In this document: piece after piece, positions 53,836 through 63,200 of the stretch
How the letters are laid out: every line of letters starts with the position of its first letter
Position numbering within the stretch: the first letter of the stretch is position 1
NCBI RefSeq assembly: GCF_038432375.1
Contig: NZ_JBCAUS010000006.1
Location: 372,001-436,000 of the forward strand
Origin: Methanococcoides sp. LMO-2
GTDB lineage: Archaea; Halobacteriota; Methanosarcinia; Methanosarcinales; Methanosarcinaceae
Length of the DNA: 64,000 nucleotides
Reading direction: 5' to 3'
The notes under the pieces: generated by a model
The model's input: only the letters and a program-made list of their open reading frames with translations
The model's database searches: none
Told to the model about the DNA's origin: nothing
Position numbers and translations under genes: made by a program

Positions 53836-54732
53836 TTATGGATTTCCAACACTCATTGTATCCCAAAGAGTGTACGAAGCGATTCTATAATATAAAGGCA
53901 CAAATATGGGCAAATTTGTAGGAGGGAGACTGACATAACTCGATATATGAGACTCCCAATACCAGATACATCCTTCTTCATCCAGAAGAGCATCACTGGA
54001 AGTACCTCCAAGTACAAGTCCAAGAGCTGCACCTATGGCCGCACCAGGAACATTTCCAAGATATGCCCCAATTGTAGCTCCTGCAACTGCAGGTGCCAGT
54101 TGTGATATTGTATTAGACCTTGACTGCCTGATATGGTTGTGTTTAAGTTCATCTCCATTAATGTAATAATCCTGCCATACCTCACCATTATACGCAGTAT
54201 AACTTGGATGTGGGTACTTCACCCCGGTACCTTTCACAAAATTGACATCGTCCCATACATAAGAAGTTGATCTTGTCACAACCTGTTCATCCTGAAATAA
54301 AGATGGAGTTGTTTTCTGAGACAATAATTCTTTAGTTTCCCCGGGGTCCAGAGGATTATATGTTGTGAAATAACTTTCAGTGTTTTCTTCGTTGAGCGTT
54401 ACATCAACTTTGAAGTTATCAGATAATTTTGTCACATAAAATTCGAGGACCTCTTTTTCGTTAGTGGTTACATCCTCTACTTCCATTATACCTTCTGTGA
54501 AATCCTCATCTGTATTGAGAGATATAACAATATCTCCAACTTGAACAATACTTGATGTATCTGTCATTTCTATTATCTGAATATCCGGCCTGTTTTCAAT
54601 AATAACTTCATTTTCAGCATCTATGGAAGAAAATGCAGTGTTTTCTTTTGCGCTTACAGTGGGTAAACAAATTGAGCCCAATATCAGTAACGTCATGAAA
54701 ATTGTTGTTACTCTTATCCCTTTGGTTTTCAC
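53836..54732 (-). CDS. Secreted protein with glycine-zipper segment, bacteriocin-like layout
   Basis: About 298 residues. Signal peptide (about 1-30), an acidic beta-rich region (to about 130), then a segment with WDDVNFVKGTGVKYPHPSY, and a glycine-zipper helix pair with GATIGAYLGN and GAAIGAALGLVLGG (about 215-245) that could insert into membranes, and an aromatic tail. Start GTG 54732 has AGAGGT upstream and corresponds to ATG 49682; ATG 54753 is the alternative. The overall plan resembles large secreted bacteriocins, but I cannot assign a family. Confidence 0.65.
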   Translation of the reverse strand: MKTKGIRVTTIFMTLLILGSICLPTVSAKENTAFSSIDAENEVIIENRPDIQIIEMTDTSSIVQVGDIVISLNTDEDFTEGIMEVEDVTTNEKEVLEFYVTKLSDNFKVDVTLNEENTESYFTTYNPLDPGETKELLSQKTTPSLFQDEQVVTRSTSYVWDDVNFVKGTGVKYPHPSYTAYNGEVWQDYYINGDELKHNHIRQSRSNTISQLAPAVAGATIGAYLGNVPGAAIGAALGLVLGGTSSDALLDEEGCIWYWESHISSYVSLPPTNLPIFVPLYYRIASYTLWDTMSVGNP

Positions 54733-54753
54733 GAATATACCTCTTAGATTCAT

Positions 54754-55061
54754 TTACTCCAGAAGTAAAGCTACGCTTATATAGTACAAACAGCGAAGTA
54801 TAACCCTGCCTTCTGGCACGGGGCTTCAGTTATTCCGTCAAGACTGGCTGAACCCCCTACTAACATTTTTACGATGTTGCATTATGTTCTAACTAAGTTA
54901 CATTATAAATATAATCTGACCATATCATCGAACTGAAAGTGAACATTTGGATACACAGGAATCTATATTTTTCAGAAAAATAAGGTAGAAATCAGTAGAT
55001 ATCCCCAACATCTGACTTGAAGCCGAGAACAATAAGCCATATCGAATAACAAAAACAAAAC
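54754..55061. other. Island edge region with element B
   Basis: 308 bp between the island and metV. Contains a minus-strand TATA-like CTATATAAGC (54776-54785), element B (54862-54935), then AT-rich sequence with no gene I can support. Confidence 0.5.
54862..54935 (+). repeat. Regulatory element B (74 bp)
   Basis: Gapless match to element A (58/74) and C. It includes AACATTTTTACGATGTT, TATAAATA (54904-54911) and CATATCATCGAACTG at its end. No rightward gene follows it, but the minus-strand glycine-zipper gene begins about 110-130 nt to its left. Confidence 0.6.
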
Positions 55062-55676
55062 TTACTTCACCAGCCGATCCTTCGCATCCCGGACCTCATC
55101 CAGCAGATCCAGCCGTCCGATCCTCTCAAGTCGCTCGTAGATCAACTCCCAGGCGCAATCCTTCTCAGGATCAACCTCGCATTTGCCATCCATGGAACCA
55201 CCGCAGGGACCGTTGAGCAGTTCCTTGGGACACTGGGCTGTGGGACAGACGCCACCGAACTCGGCGATGGTGCACTGGCCGCACATGGCACACAGATGAT
55301 GGATAATCCTGTCTCCTGCCATGGCACCCAGAGATTCGGTGTTGTTGGCAGGATAGACATCCACGTCCACAAAGCGTGCAATGTTGGAAGTGCCGCTTCC
55401 GCACGCCATGACAAGCACTGCATCGGCATCCTTTATCTCAGGTGCAAGCTCCTCAAGGGCTTCACATGAGCGAACACTGCATGCTGCCTTTGCAACAACT
55501 CCACCGATCACGTTTATTCCGGCATCCTTAAGGTTGGATTTCATCTCGTCGACCTCAGGTTCTCCACCTACATGCTGCTTGGCAGCGCATACGCTGCAGC
55601 CTACGATAAAAATGGACTCCTTGTCCGAAAGCATGTCAAGGATCTCGCTAAAGGGTTTGGAAGATGAGATTATCAT
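55062..55676 (-). CDS. MetV-like zinc/Fe-S protein of methylene-THF reductase
   Basis: 204 residues. Rich in Cys: GCSVCAAKQHVGGEP at the N-terminus, and CAMCGQC, GGVCPTAQCPKE and GPCGGSMDGKCEVD in the second half. This is the MetV family, the electron-carrying subunit of MetVF reductases that lack FAD-NADH coupling. 7 nt downstream of folP-like gene. Its MetF partner is 6.7 kb away across the island. Confidence 0.86.
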   Translation of the reverse strand: MIISSSKPFSEILDMLSDKESIFIVGCSVCAAKQHVGGEPEVDEMKSNLKDAGINVIGGVVAKAACSVRSCEALEELAPEIKDADAVLVMACGSGTSNIARFVDVDVYPANNTESLGAMAGDRIIHHLCAMCGQCTIAEFGGVCPTAQCPKELLNGPCGGSMDGKCEVDPEKDCAWELIYERLERIGRLDLLDEVRDAKDRLVK

Positions 55677-55683
55677 GATTTCC

Positions 55684-56916
55684 TCAGATCTTGCTCAGAT
55701 AGCTGTATTCAATATCAGATTCCTGTTTCAGTGCTTCTTTGATCATCTTTGATATCAGCGGGAGGTTTCTTGCCTGGCATCCCAGCTTATCGGCAAGTTT
55801 CCTGACCTGGAGCAATGTGCCCATTACAATGACATCGGTCTTCTCGGTCTCATGGGAGACAGCATCACGTTCAAGCGCTGCATCCCCGCCGCGTGCTAGG
55901 ATCTCCTGCTTGATGATCAGGGCCTCGGTGGTTGTGATATTGCTGATCTTCAGTACACGGTTCGCGGTCTTATCCTTCATGATGACGGAACCAGTACCCG
56001 TAACACCGATATTTCGCATTGCAAGAGCTGCATCATCAGGATTTGTGATGTCAAGCACGCTGACCTCGAAGCCGTTCTCCTCCACCACAGGCTGCCTGCT
56101 GCGTATGGCGCCTGCGATCTGTACCACATCGAGAGTCTCTGCCACGTCATGGGTACGGATGATATGTGCACCCTTCTGAACAACGATGGCTGCTGCTGCC
56201 AGACTGCCGTACAGGCGCTTGGTTGCGGGTTTGTTGAGCAGGTCTCCGATGAACGATTTGCGGGAGATGGCTGCAAGGAGCGGTTTTTCGAACACTTTCA
56301 GGCGCTCGAACTGGTCGATGGTCTCAAGGTCGTAAATAGGAAGTTTTTCCGGCACCCATTTACCGATGGCAGGGTCCAGAATTAATTGGTCTGTATCGAT
56401 TCCACGTTCTTCGGAACGCACAAGGATGTCGTCAAGGGAACGCATGATGGCATCCATGCCTATGGGGTCGCCTGGAAGTTTTCCCGCAGCCATCACAACT
56501 GCCGGACAGCCGTGGTCTGCAACCACATCCAGCATACCGCCATCCTCGGCAAAGCCTGCCACATCATTGACAACGTCAGCACCTTTTTCCAGTGCCTTCT
56601 CTGCAATGTCCGAGAACACCGTGTCCACTGAGATCACAGCATCCAGGTTGTCCTTCAAAAGTTCAAGTGCAGGCAAGAGGCGGTCGCATTCTTCCTGTTT
56701 AGTGATGGGGTCGGCCAGCGGCCAGGTGGACCTTGCACCAAGGTCGATGATGGTGGCTCCATCGTCGATCATTCTCTGTGCAACATCAAGAACGGAATCC
56801 GTGTCCACCACGGATCCTTTGTAAAAAGACTCACGGCTCAGGTTTATAACACCCATTAATCGCACGGGGTGATCGTCACCTATTTTCAAGCCACATATGT
56901 CAACGTCAACAACCAT
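55684..56916 (-). CDS. Dihydropteroate synthase-like protein with C-terminal extension
   Basis: 410 residues; the first 270 form the DHPS barrel (MGVINLSRESFY, DLGARSTWP, ISVDTVF, DPAIGKW, AISRKSFIG). The last 140 are an additional domain not found in bacterial FolP. Either makes dihydropteroate for the folate pathway or acts in pterin-linked C1 transfer; gene context (folD, glyA) favours folate. ATG start. Confidence 0.83.
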   Translation of the reverse strand: MVVDVDICGLKIGDDHPVRLMGVINLSRESFYKGSVVDTDSVLDVAQRMIDDGATIIDLGARSTWPLADPITKQEECDRLLPALELLKDNLDAVISVDTVFSDIAEKALEKGADVVNDVAGFAEDGGMLDVVADHGCPAVVMAAGKLPGDPIGMDAIMRSLDDILVRSEERGIDTDQLILDPAIGKWVPEKLPIYDLETIDQFERLKVFEKPLLAAISRKSFIGDLLNKPATKRLYGSLAAAAIVVQKGAHIIRTHDVAETLDVVQIAGAIRSRQPVVEENGFEVSVLDITNPDDAALAMRNIGVTGTGSVIMKDKTANRVLKISNITTTEALIIKQEILARGGDAALERDAVSHETEKTDVIVMGTLLQVRKLADKLGCQARNLPLISKMIKEALKQESDIEYSYLSKI

Positions 56917-56989
56917 TGTATAACCAGTGATTATGAGTTTTTATCGATTATATATAATACGACTGAAAAGAAAAAAGTGCAGACTGCCT

Positions 56990-57850
56990 TTAAGCAGTCT
57001 TCTGTGCTGCCATCAGGACATGCTGCATGAGTATGGAAATGGTCATAGGACCAACTCCGCCCGGAACCGGGGTTACCAGAGCAGCTTTCTTGATGACGTT
57101 CTCAAAGTCAACGTCCCCGTAGACCTTACCGTTCTCTTCGGAGATACCAACATCAAAGATCACAGCGCCTTCTTTCACCATGTCTTCCTTGATGAGATGC
57201 TTCACACCTGTGGCAACCACAAGGATATCTGCTTCTTTAGTGAACTTTGAGGTGTCCTCGGTGAACACATGGCAGACCGAAACGGTGGCATTCCTGTTCA
57301 CAAGCATTGCAGCCATTGGCTTTCCGACCACATTGCTGTGACCCACGATAACCGCATGTTTGCCCTGTATGTCAATGTCGTATTCCTCAAGTGCACGGAT
57401 GACACCCTTTGGAGTGCATGGCACAAGTTCCTCGATACCAATGAGAAGCTGTCCCATGTTGAATGGGTGGAAACCATCCGCATCCTTTGCAGGATCGATG
57501 GCGTTCATTGCTTCCTGCTCATTGAGTTGGGCTGGAAGTGGCAGCTGCAGGAGAATACCATGGATATCCTCTCTTGCATTCAATGTGCTGATAAGGTCAA
57601 GGAGTTCTTCCTGGGTCGTGGACTCAGGAAGGGGGTGGTCCTCTGCATAAATGCCTACACGGTCACAAGCTTTGTGTTTTAACCTCACGTACATCTTTGA
57701 TGCAGGGTCATCGCCTACAAGAATGGTAGCCAGTCCGGGAGTTATGCCTTTTTCACTTTTGAGCTCTTCGACTCCGGCCTTAACCTCAGCTTCCACTTTC
57801 TTTGCAACAGCTCTTCCATCAATGATCTTGTTCTGGTCCTCGTCAGACAT
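56990..57850 (-). CDS. folD: Methylene-THF dehydrogenase/cyclohydrolase
   Basis: 286 residues. [14 protein letters not shown] has the catalytic Lys, [13 protein letters not shown] and [17 protein letters not shown] the NADP site. Provides 10-formyl-THF for PurN from methylene-THF made by GlyA. Fits the THF pathway described in Methanosarcina barkeri. Confidence 0.95.
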   Translation of the reverse strand: MSDEDQNKIIDGRAVAKKVEAEVKAGVEELKSEKGITPGLATILVGDDPASKMYVRLKHKACDRVGIYAEDHPLPESTTQEELLDLISTLNAREDIHGILLQLPLPAQLNEQEAMNAIDPAKDADGFHPFNMGQLLIGIEELVPCTPKGVIRALEEYDIDIQGKHAVIVGHSNVVGKPMAAMLVNRNATVSVCHVFTEDTSKFTKEADILVVATGVKHLIKEDMVKEGAVIFDVGISEENGKVYGDVDFENVIKKAALVTPVPGGVGPMTISILMQHVLMAAQKTA

Positions 57851-57873
57851 TGCAGTTCACCTTCTTATTACGT

Positions 57874-59118
57874 TTATTTCAAGTGCTCGTATATCGGGAA
57901 GCGGCTGCAGAGTTCCTGTACATCTGCATTGACTGCTTCAAGGACCTTGTCGTCATCCTTGTTGTTGAGGATGGTCTCGAAGAAATCAGCGATCTCGATC
58001 ATCTCAGCTTCCTTCATTCCACGGGTTGTTGAAGCAGGGGTTCCTGCCCTCAGTCCGCTGGTGATGAATGGACCTCTGGTCTCGAATGGAATTGTATTCT
58101 TGTTGATGACAATACCTGCCTTGCTCATAACGACCTCTGCATCCTTTCCGGTAATGTCGTACTTGTTGAGGTTGAGGAGCATCAGGTGGTTGTCGGTTCC
58201 TTCGGAGACGATATCAAAGCCTCTCTCCTGGAGTGCTGCACAGAGTGCCTTTGCGTTCTTTACGGTCTGTTCCTGATCCTGCTTGAAAGCCTCGCCCTGT
58301 GCTTCCTTGAATGCAACTGCCTTTGCAGCGATGATGTGCATGAGTGGACCGCCCTGGATTCCCGGGAAGACGGACTTGTCGATTCCCTTTGCGTACTCTT
58401 CCTTGCACATTACCATTCCACCCCTTGGACCGCGGAGGGTCTTGTGTGTGGTTGTGGTCACGAAGTCAGCGTATGGGAATGGGTTTGGATGAACACCGGC
58501 AGCTACGAGACCTGCGATGTGTGCAATATCTGCAAGCAGGTATGCTCCGACCTCGTCTGCAATATCCCTGAATGCCTTGAAATCGATGATCCTGGAGTAT
58601 GCGGAAGCACCCACAACGATCATCTGTGGCTTCTCTTCCTTTGCCATCTCCATAAGTGCCTCGTAGTCAAGCGCCTCGGTCTCTTTTGAAACACCGTATG
58701 GGACGATGTCGTAGAGCTGGCCGGAGAAACTTACAGGACTTCCGTGGGAGAGGTGACCACCGTGGGAAAGGTCCATTGACATGATCTTGTCGCCTGGCTT
58801 GAGCACGGAGAAGTAGACGGACATGTTTGCGCCTGAACCGGAGTGTGGCTGGACGTTAACGTGTTCTGCACCGAAGATCTCCTTTGCCCTCTCGATGGCA
58901 AGGTTCTCTGCAATATCAACGAATTCACAGCCGCCATAGTAGCGCTTTCCGGAGTAACCTTCTGCGTACTTGTTGGTCATGATGGAGCCCTGTGCTTCCA
59001 TGACAGCACGGCTGGTGAAGTTCTCTGAAGCAATAAGGTTCAGCTTGAAATCCTGACGCTCTGCTTCCAATTCCAATGCATTGGCAATTTCTGGGTCGAT
59101 ATCTGAAATGTAAGACAT
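57874..59118 (-). CDS. glyA: Serine hydroxymethyltransferase
   Basis: 414 residues, PLP lysine in [14 protein letters not shown], with NYGG-type [12 protein letters not shown] and [12 protein letters not shown]. Uses tetrahydrofolate here, given folD and purN beside it. 23 nt upstream of folD. Confidence 0.97.
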   Translation of the reverse strand: MSYISDIDPEIANALELEAERQDFKLNLIASENFTSRAVMEAQGSIMTNKYAEGYSGKRYYGGCEFVDIAENLAIERAKEIFGAEHVNVQPHSGSGANMSVYFSVLKPGDKIMSMDLSHGGHLSHGSPVSFSGQLYDIVPYGVSKETEALDYEALMEMAKEEKPQMIVVGASAYSRIIDFKAFRDIADEVGAYLLADIAHIAGLVAAGVHPNPFPYADFVTTTTHKTLRGPRGGMVMCKEEYAKGIDKSVFPGIQGGPLMHIIAAKAVAFKEAQGEAFKQDQEQTVKNAKALCAALQERGFDIVSEGTDNHLMLLNLNKYDITGKDAEVVMSKAGIVINKNTIPFETRGPFITSGLRAGTPASTTRGMKEAEMIEIADFFETILNNKDDDKVLEAVNADVQELCSRFPIYEHLK

Positions 59119-59163
59119 GATTTATCGTTCCTTTGATAGCTATCGTTTTAATTGATCAATTGA

Positions 59164-59772
59164 TTATGAAATAGATACTTTCCTTCCGTCGACCTTCAAC
59201 CTGTCCTCAACGAACAGCTTCACGGCCTCAGGATAGATCTTGTGTTCCTGCTCCAGAATGCGGTCTGCAAGCGTGTCCTCGGTATCTTCTTCGAGGACGG
59301 GAACAGATCTCTGGAGGATAATAGGTCCGGTATCCATGCCCTCATCGACAAAATGCACTGTGCAGCCGGCGACCTTGACACCGTAATCAAATGCCTGCTT
59401 CTGTGCATGAAGTCCCATGAAGGATGGCAGAAGTGCGGGATGGATGTTCATTATTCGGTTCCTGTAAGCCTCAATTAAGTCACTGCCAATGATACGCATG
59501 TATCCTGCAAGGACAACAAGTTCCGTATCATATTTTTCAAGCGTCTTAAGGACCTCTTTCTCATACCCCTTCTTACCGCCAAAGGCTGAAGGGTCTATGA
59601 ACACACCATCGATACCGTGATCGTTAGCTCTCTCAAGTGCGTATGCATCTCCCTTGTCACTGACAACCACTTTGATGGCAGCATCCGGAATATAGCCATT
59701 TTCGATGTTATCAATGATGGACTGCAGGTTCGAACCGCGTCCAGAGACAAGAACTGCAATATTGAGAGTCAT
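59164..59772 (-). CDS. purN: Phosphoribosylglycinamide formyltransferase
   Basis: 202 residues. NIHPALLPSFMG holds Asn and His of the active site, and DEGMDTGPII the Asp. Uses 10-formyl-THF for purine synthesis. Most methanogens use formate-dependent PurT/PurP; THF-dependent PurN explains the folate genes downstream. First gene of the glyA-folD-folP-metV run. Confidence 0.96.
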   Translation of the reverse strand: MTLNIAVLVSGRGSNLQSIIDNIENGYIPDAAIKVVVSDKGDAYALERANDHGIDGVFIDPSAFGGKKGYEKEVLKTLEKYDTELVVLAGYMRIIGSDLIEAYRNRIMNIHPALLPSFMGLHAQKQAFDYGVKVAGCTVHFVDEGMDTGPIILQRSVPVLEEDTEDTLADRILEQEHKIYPEAVKLFVEDRLKVDGRKVSIS

Positions 59773-59796
59773 TGCTCACCCATACGAGATTGCTAT

Positions 59797-59825
59797 ATAT
59801 TAGAGTTTTGGACTTATATAGCCAA
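59797..59825 (-). promoter_or_regulatory. Promoter of the purN operon
   Basis: CTATATATT near 59791-59800 and CTATATAAG near 59814-59822 on the minus strand lie 20-50 nt before the purN ATG. Confidence 0.4.
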
Positions 59826-59896
59826 AAAATCCGGGATAACGAATAATCAAAAATAATTATTCAAAGACAAAGCCTGAAAAACAAAAGGTCAAACTA

Positions 59897-60868
59897 TCAG
59901 TTTTCCCTTCTATGCCTTGCCCTTTCATTGATAAGTGTCTCAAGATCGTCCGCATCGGACAATGTGTTCAACTCTTCCCGCTCTATAAGTACAGTGTTCT
60001 CCACAGATTCATACCTGCTCTTACCTTCGATAATGAAGATAGACTGCGTTCTGATGACATCGGAGATACTGCTCATCAGGTGGGCACGCTTGAGCATTGC
60101 ACTGCTGTATTCACTAACCCCTGTAAGGAAAGTGCTGGAATAATCCTTGGATACCGCTTTGAATGGGGCCTGGTTCGTTGAAAGGACATCATAGCCAAGC
60201 GTATAGATCAGGTTCAGGATATTATCGTTGGGAGGAGTTGTCCTGTCCGGCTCTTCCTCTTTGGCGTTCTTGCCATCCATCTCTTTCTCGAAGGTTCGCA
60301 GGATATCAATGGATTTTGCCAGAGCGACATCCAGGATCTCCTCAAGATGCAACACGATGTCGATGGAAGCATCCATCTGCCCTTCTTCATATTTACTGAT
60401 GGTACGCCGGGACACACCAAGCTCGGAAGCAAGAGCTCCCAGTGACATAGATATCTCCGTTCTTGCATCCTTCAGTACGTCACCATCTATGGATACATAG
60501 AGTCCTCCGGGTGCTGCTGACACAAGCGGAGGGACATTCTCTACAAAATAATCAAAAAGTGTCTGGACGTTGACCGCAGGTATATCATACCTCATATACA
60601 CTACGCTGTCCTCAAGCATCTGGTCACGTGTCTTTGCACCAACCAGTATCGGATAACCACCAAGATACTCCGCCAGGGCTATCATCTCCCGGGCAGTTTC
60701 TTCGTTCAGACCGTCAATGTTGTATAAGACCTTACAGAATAGGAGCGTATTATCCTGACGTGCAGCGATATCGAAACTCCGAGGTCTGATATTACATCGG
60801 TTCGACACAGTGAAACCGGCAAGCTCCAATACGTCAATGATCTGATGTATCAGAATATCCTTAGTCAT
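59897..60868 (-). CDS. Putative HTH-type transcriptional regulator, archaeal MF_00584-like family
   Basis: 323 residues. The N-terminal third is nuclease-fold-like (RPRSFDIAARQDNTLLFCKV). A Cro/C1 HTH (about 128-185, LGALASELGVSRRTISKYEEG) is in the middle and a 110-residue C-terminal domain follows. ATG 60868 is preferred; the longer frame to 60892 would run into the TATA box at 60893-60901. Divergent from tiaS, with a 73-bp shared promoter region. Confidence 0.82.
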   Translation of the reverse strand: MTKDILIHQIIDVLELAGFTVSNRCNIRPRSFDIAARQDNTLLFCKVLYNIDGLNEETAREMIALAEYLGGYPILVGAKTRDQMLEDSVVYMRYDIPAVNVQTLFDYFVENVPPLVSAAPGGLYVSIDGDVLKDARTEISMSLGALASELGVSRRTISKYEEGQMDASIDIVLHLEEILDVALAKSIDILRTFEKEMDGKNAKEEEPDRTTPPNDNILNLIYTLGYDVLSTNQAPFKAVSKDYSSTFLTGVSEYSSAMLKRAHLMSSISDVIRTQSIFIIEGKSRYESVENTVLIEREELNTLSDADDLETLINERARHRREN

Positions 60869-60888
60869 GACGATAAATGATTGATTGC

Positions 60889-60925
60889 ACATCTATATAA
60901 ACCTATTTGTTAGTATATAAACGAA
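60889..60925. promoter_or_regulatory. Divergent promoters of HTH gene and tiaS
   Basis: TATA boxes ATATAA at 60893-60900 (leftward, TTTATATAG) and 60913-60921 (rightward, GTATATAAA). With a 25-nt offset both transcripts would begin at or next to the start codons, so both mRNAs may be leaderless. Confidence 0.5.
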
Positions 60926-60941
60926 CACGGGCCAGAAGAAC

Positions 60942-62243
60942 ATGATCATAGCCATAGATGATACAGATTCCAGGGAAGGAATGTGCACAACATACCTTTG
61001 TGCAGCATTGATGGATGAGCTGAAAGAGTACGGGACCGTCATAGGCAGCCCCATACTCATACGCCTCAATCCTACAATACCCTTCAAGACCCGGGGAAAT
61101 GCATCTACGGCCTTTGAGATCAAAACCGACGAACCGAAAAAGGTCATGGAACATGTGATATCAAGGGTTGAGGAACTTGCAGAGCTCCAGAGCGAGATGA
61201 CAAACCCGGGTATCGTGTTCATCCCTGACAATGATCAGGAAAGGGTAAAGGAAACCCTCCTGAACTTCTTCCTGAAAGCCGTACGTGAAGTACTGGAAAT
61301 TGAGGATGCTAAGAACCTTATCGCAGAACTAGACCTGCCATCGAAGGGACTGAAGAATGGGAGAGGTCTTATCGGCGCACTGGCTGCATGTGGAGCCATG
61401 CTCAACCCTGGCTGGGACCACACTTACGAGTACCTCGCATACAGGGAAAGGAACGCCTGGGGAAGTCCCAGGGAAGTCGATGAGGAAAGTGTAAGGAAAG
61501 CAGATCTTGAAACCTATCCGGACACATGGGATACCGTGGATTGTGCCAACGACCTCGTTGTCTGCGTCCCACATGCAGGGGACCCTGTGCTATTCGGCAT
61601 CCGCGGGAACAGCGTTGATGTGGTCACCGAAACCTCACAGATGATCGAATCCGAACCTGTGGAACGCTACATGGTCTACCGAACAGACCAGGGAACCGAC
61701 CTTCACCTGATACCTGCAGAAAAGATCGCGGATATCAGGGACATGCACTCCTACACCATCGAAGTGACAGTTGCAACCGAACCGGAGACCATCAGGGGAG
61801 GGCATACCATATTCTCCATCAGGGACGATCACGGAGATGAGATGGACTGTGCTGCCTATGAGCCGACCAAGAACTTCAGGGAGATTGTCCGCAAGTTCAT
61901 CCCCGGTGACAGGGTCGTATTTTCAGGCAGTGTGAAGAACAGTACGCTGAACATCGAAAAAATGAAGATAATATCCCTTGAGGAAAAATATGAATCCGTT
62001 AATCCCACATGCCAGGAATGTGGCAAAAGGATGAAGTCCGCAGGCAAGGGGCAGGGTTATCGCTGCAAGAAATGTGGGACCTCCGCTGCTTCAGCTGAAC
62101 TTGTGGAGGTTGAGAGGGATCTTAAGACGGGAACCTACGAGGTCCCACCCTGTGCACGCAGGCATCTTGCAATGCCCCTTGTGCGCTGTCTGGATAAGAA
62201 AGAAGACAAAGAAGGAGACGGGAAGATATTCCCGTCAAGATGA
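60942..62243 (+). CDS. tiaS: tRNA(Ile2) 2-agmatinylcytidine synthetase
   Basis: 433 residues. N-terminal ATP-binding domain starting MIIAIDDTDSREGMCT, then the FLD-like domain, an OB-fold region, and a C-terminal zinc ribbon (CQECGKR, CKKCG). It attaches agmatine to C34 of tRNA-Ile2 so that it reads AUA rather than AUG. This bears on the possible AUA start codon noted in findings. Uses agmatine from PdaD. Confidence 0.96.
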   Translation: MIIAIDDTDSREGMCTTYLCAALMDELKEYGTVIGSPILIRLNPTIPFKTRGNASTAFEIKTDEPKKVMEHVISRVEELAELQSEMTNPGIVFIPDNDQERVKETLLNFFLKAVREVLEIEDAKNLIAELDLPSKGLKNGRGLIGALAACGAMLNPGWDHTYEYLAYRERNAWGSPREVDEESVRKADLETYPDTWDTVDCANDLVVCVPHAGDPVLFGIRGNSVDVVTETSQMIESEPVERYMVYRTDQGTDLHLIPAEKIADIRDMHSYTIEVTVATEPETIRGGHTIFSIRDDHGDEMDCAAYEPTKNFREIVRKFIPGDRVVFSGSVKNSTLNIEKMKIISLEEKYESVNPTCQECGKRMKSAGKGQGYRCKKCGTSAASAELVEVERDLKTGTYEVPPCARRHLAMPLVRCLDKKEDKEGDGKIFPSR

Positions 62244-62270
62244 TCTTTCGTTATTTCATTATTGCAATTT

Positions 62271-63053
62271 TCAGTCTTCCCGAAGCTCATCAAGATCAGC
62301 TATGGGAGGAGTTGTCCTTTTGTGCATGTTAGCTCGAAGGCGTCTCAGCAGTGAAGTGATGTCCTCCATGGGAACACCGGTCCTTGCACTGACACGCTCA
62401 TGCCCTTCACCTGCAAGTATGGGTTCAAGCACCTTGTCGATGTTCTCGTATGTGACACCAAGGTCTGCCTCATCAGTCTGGCCTTCCCACAGTCCTGCAG
62501 AAGGTGCCTTGTTGAGGATACTTTCAGGAAGCCCAAGCATCTGTGACATTTCCCTCACCTCGGTCTTGTAAAGGTCACCGATAGGCTCAAGGTCAACACC
62601 ACCATCGCCGTATTTTGTGAAGTAACCAAGAAGGATCTCCGTCTTGTTGCCGGTTCCCATCACAACCCTGCCAAGCATATTGGCATAGTAATAAAGAACG
62701 GACATCCTTATCCTTGCTTTCAGGTTCCCGTCTACAGGAGCTGTGGTCTCTTCGATGTCAGGCATCGTATCCTTGTAAGTACCAAGGATGTCTGAGATAT
62801 TAACGATCTTGAAGTCGATACCCAAGCTCTTTGCAACCTCCTTTGCATCATTTATCTCAGATTCAGGGGTTGCATCTTCGGGCATGTGGATACCCATTAC
62901 ATTCTCAGCACCCAGTGCTTCAACTGTAAGGTATGCCACAAGTGCTGAATCGATCCCGCCGCTGATCCCCACAACGGCTCCCGGGATCCCTGCCTCGCCA
63001 AGCTTTATACTGATAAAATCCACAATAATGTCCTTCGCTTTTTCCATGTCCAT
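62271..63053 (-). CDS. nadE: NAD+ synthase
   Basis: About 260 residues; GISGGIDSALVAYL is the PP-loop. GTGNKTEILLGYFTKYGDGG and APSAGLWEGQTDEADLG bind deamido-NAD. Ammonia-dependent form without glutaminase domain. ATG 63053 or 63047 fits the family; the frame extends to 63107 but those residues are not conserved in kind. Convergent with tiaS. Confidence 0.94.
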   Translation of the reverse strand: MDMEKAKDIIVDFISIKLGEAGIPGAVVGISGGIDSALVAYLTVEALGAENVMGIHMPEDATPESEINDAKEVAKSLGIDFKIVNISDILGTYKDTMPDIEETTAPVDGNLKARIRMSVLYYYANMLGRVVMGTGNKTEILLGYFTKYGDGGVDLEPIGDLYKTEVREMSQMLGLPESILNKAPSAGLWEGQTDEADLGVTYENIDKVLEPILAGEGHERVSARTGVPMEDITSLLRRLRANMHKRTTPPIADLDELRED

Positions 63054-63200
63054 GATATCAAGTTCCGTTTGATGATGTGATAGGAGTACTATTATGAACA
63101 GCTCCATATTTAGATTTCATGTTCAGATACATCGCATATGACATAACCTTTAATACAGTGGTCAGAGAAATAATTCCAAATATATATTGTAGGTGCTATA

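Noticed and set aside
49806-54935. Elements A, B and C as transposon ends or attachment sites
   Set aside because: They have a TATA box, lie upstream of genes, and point the same way; no target duplication or recombinase gene is present. A promoter role explains them better.
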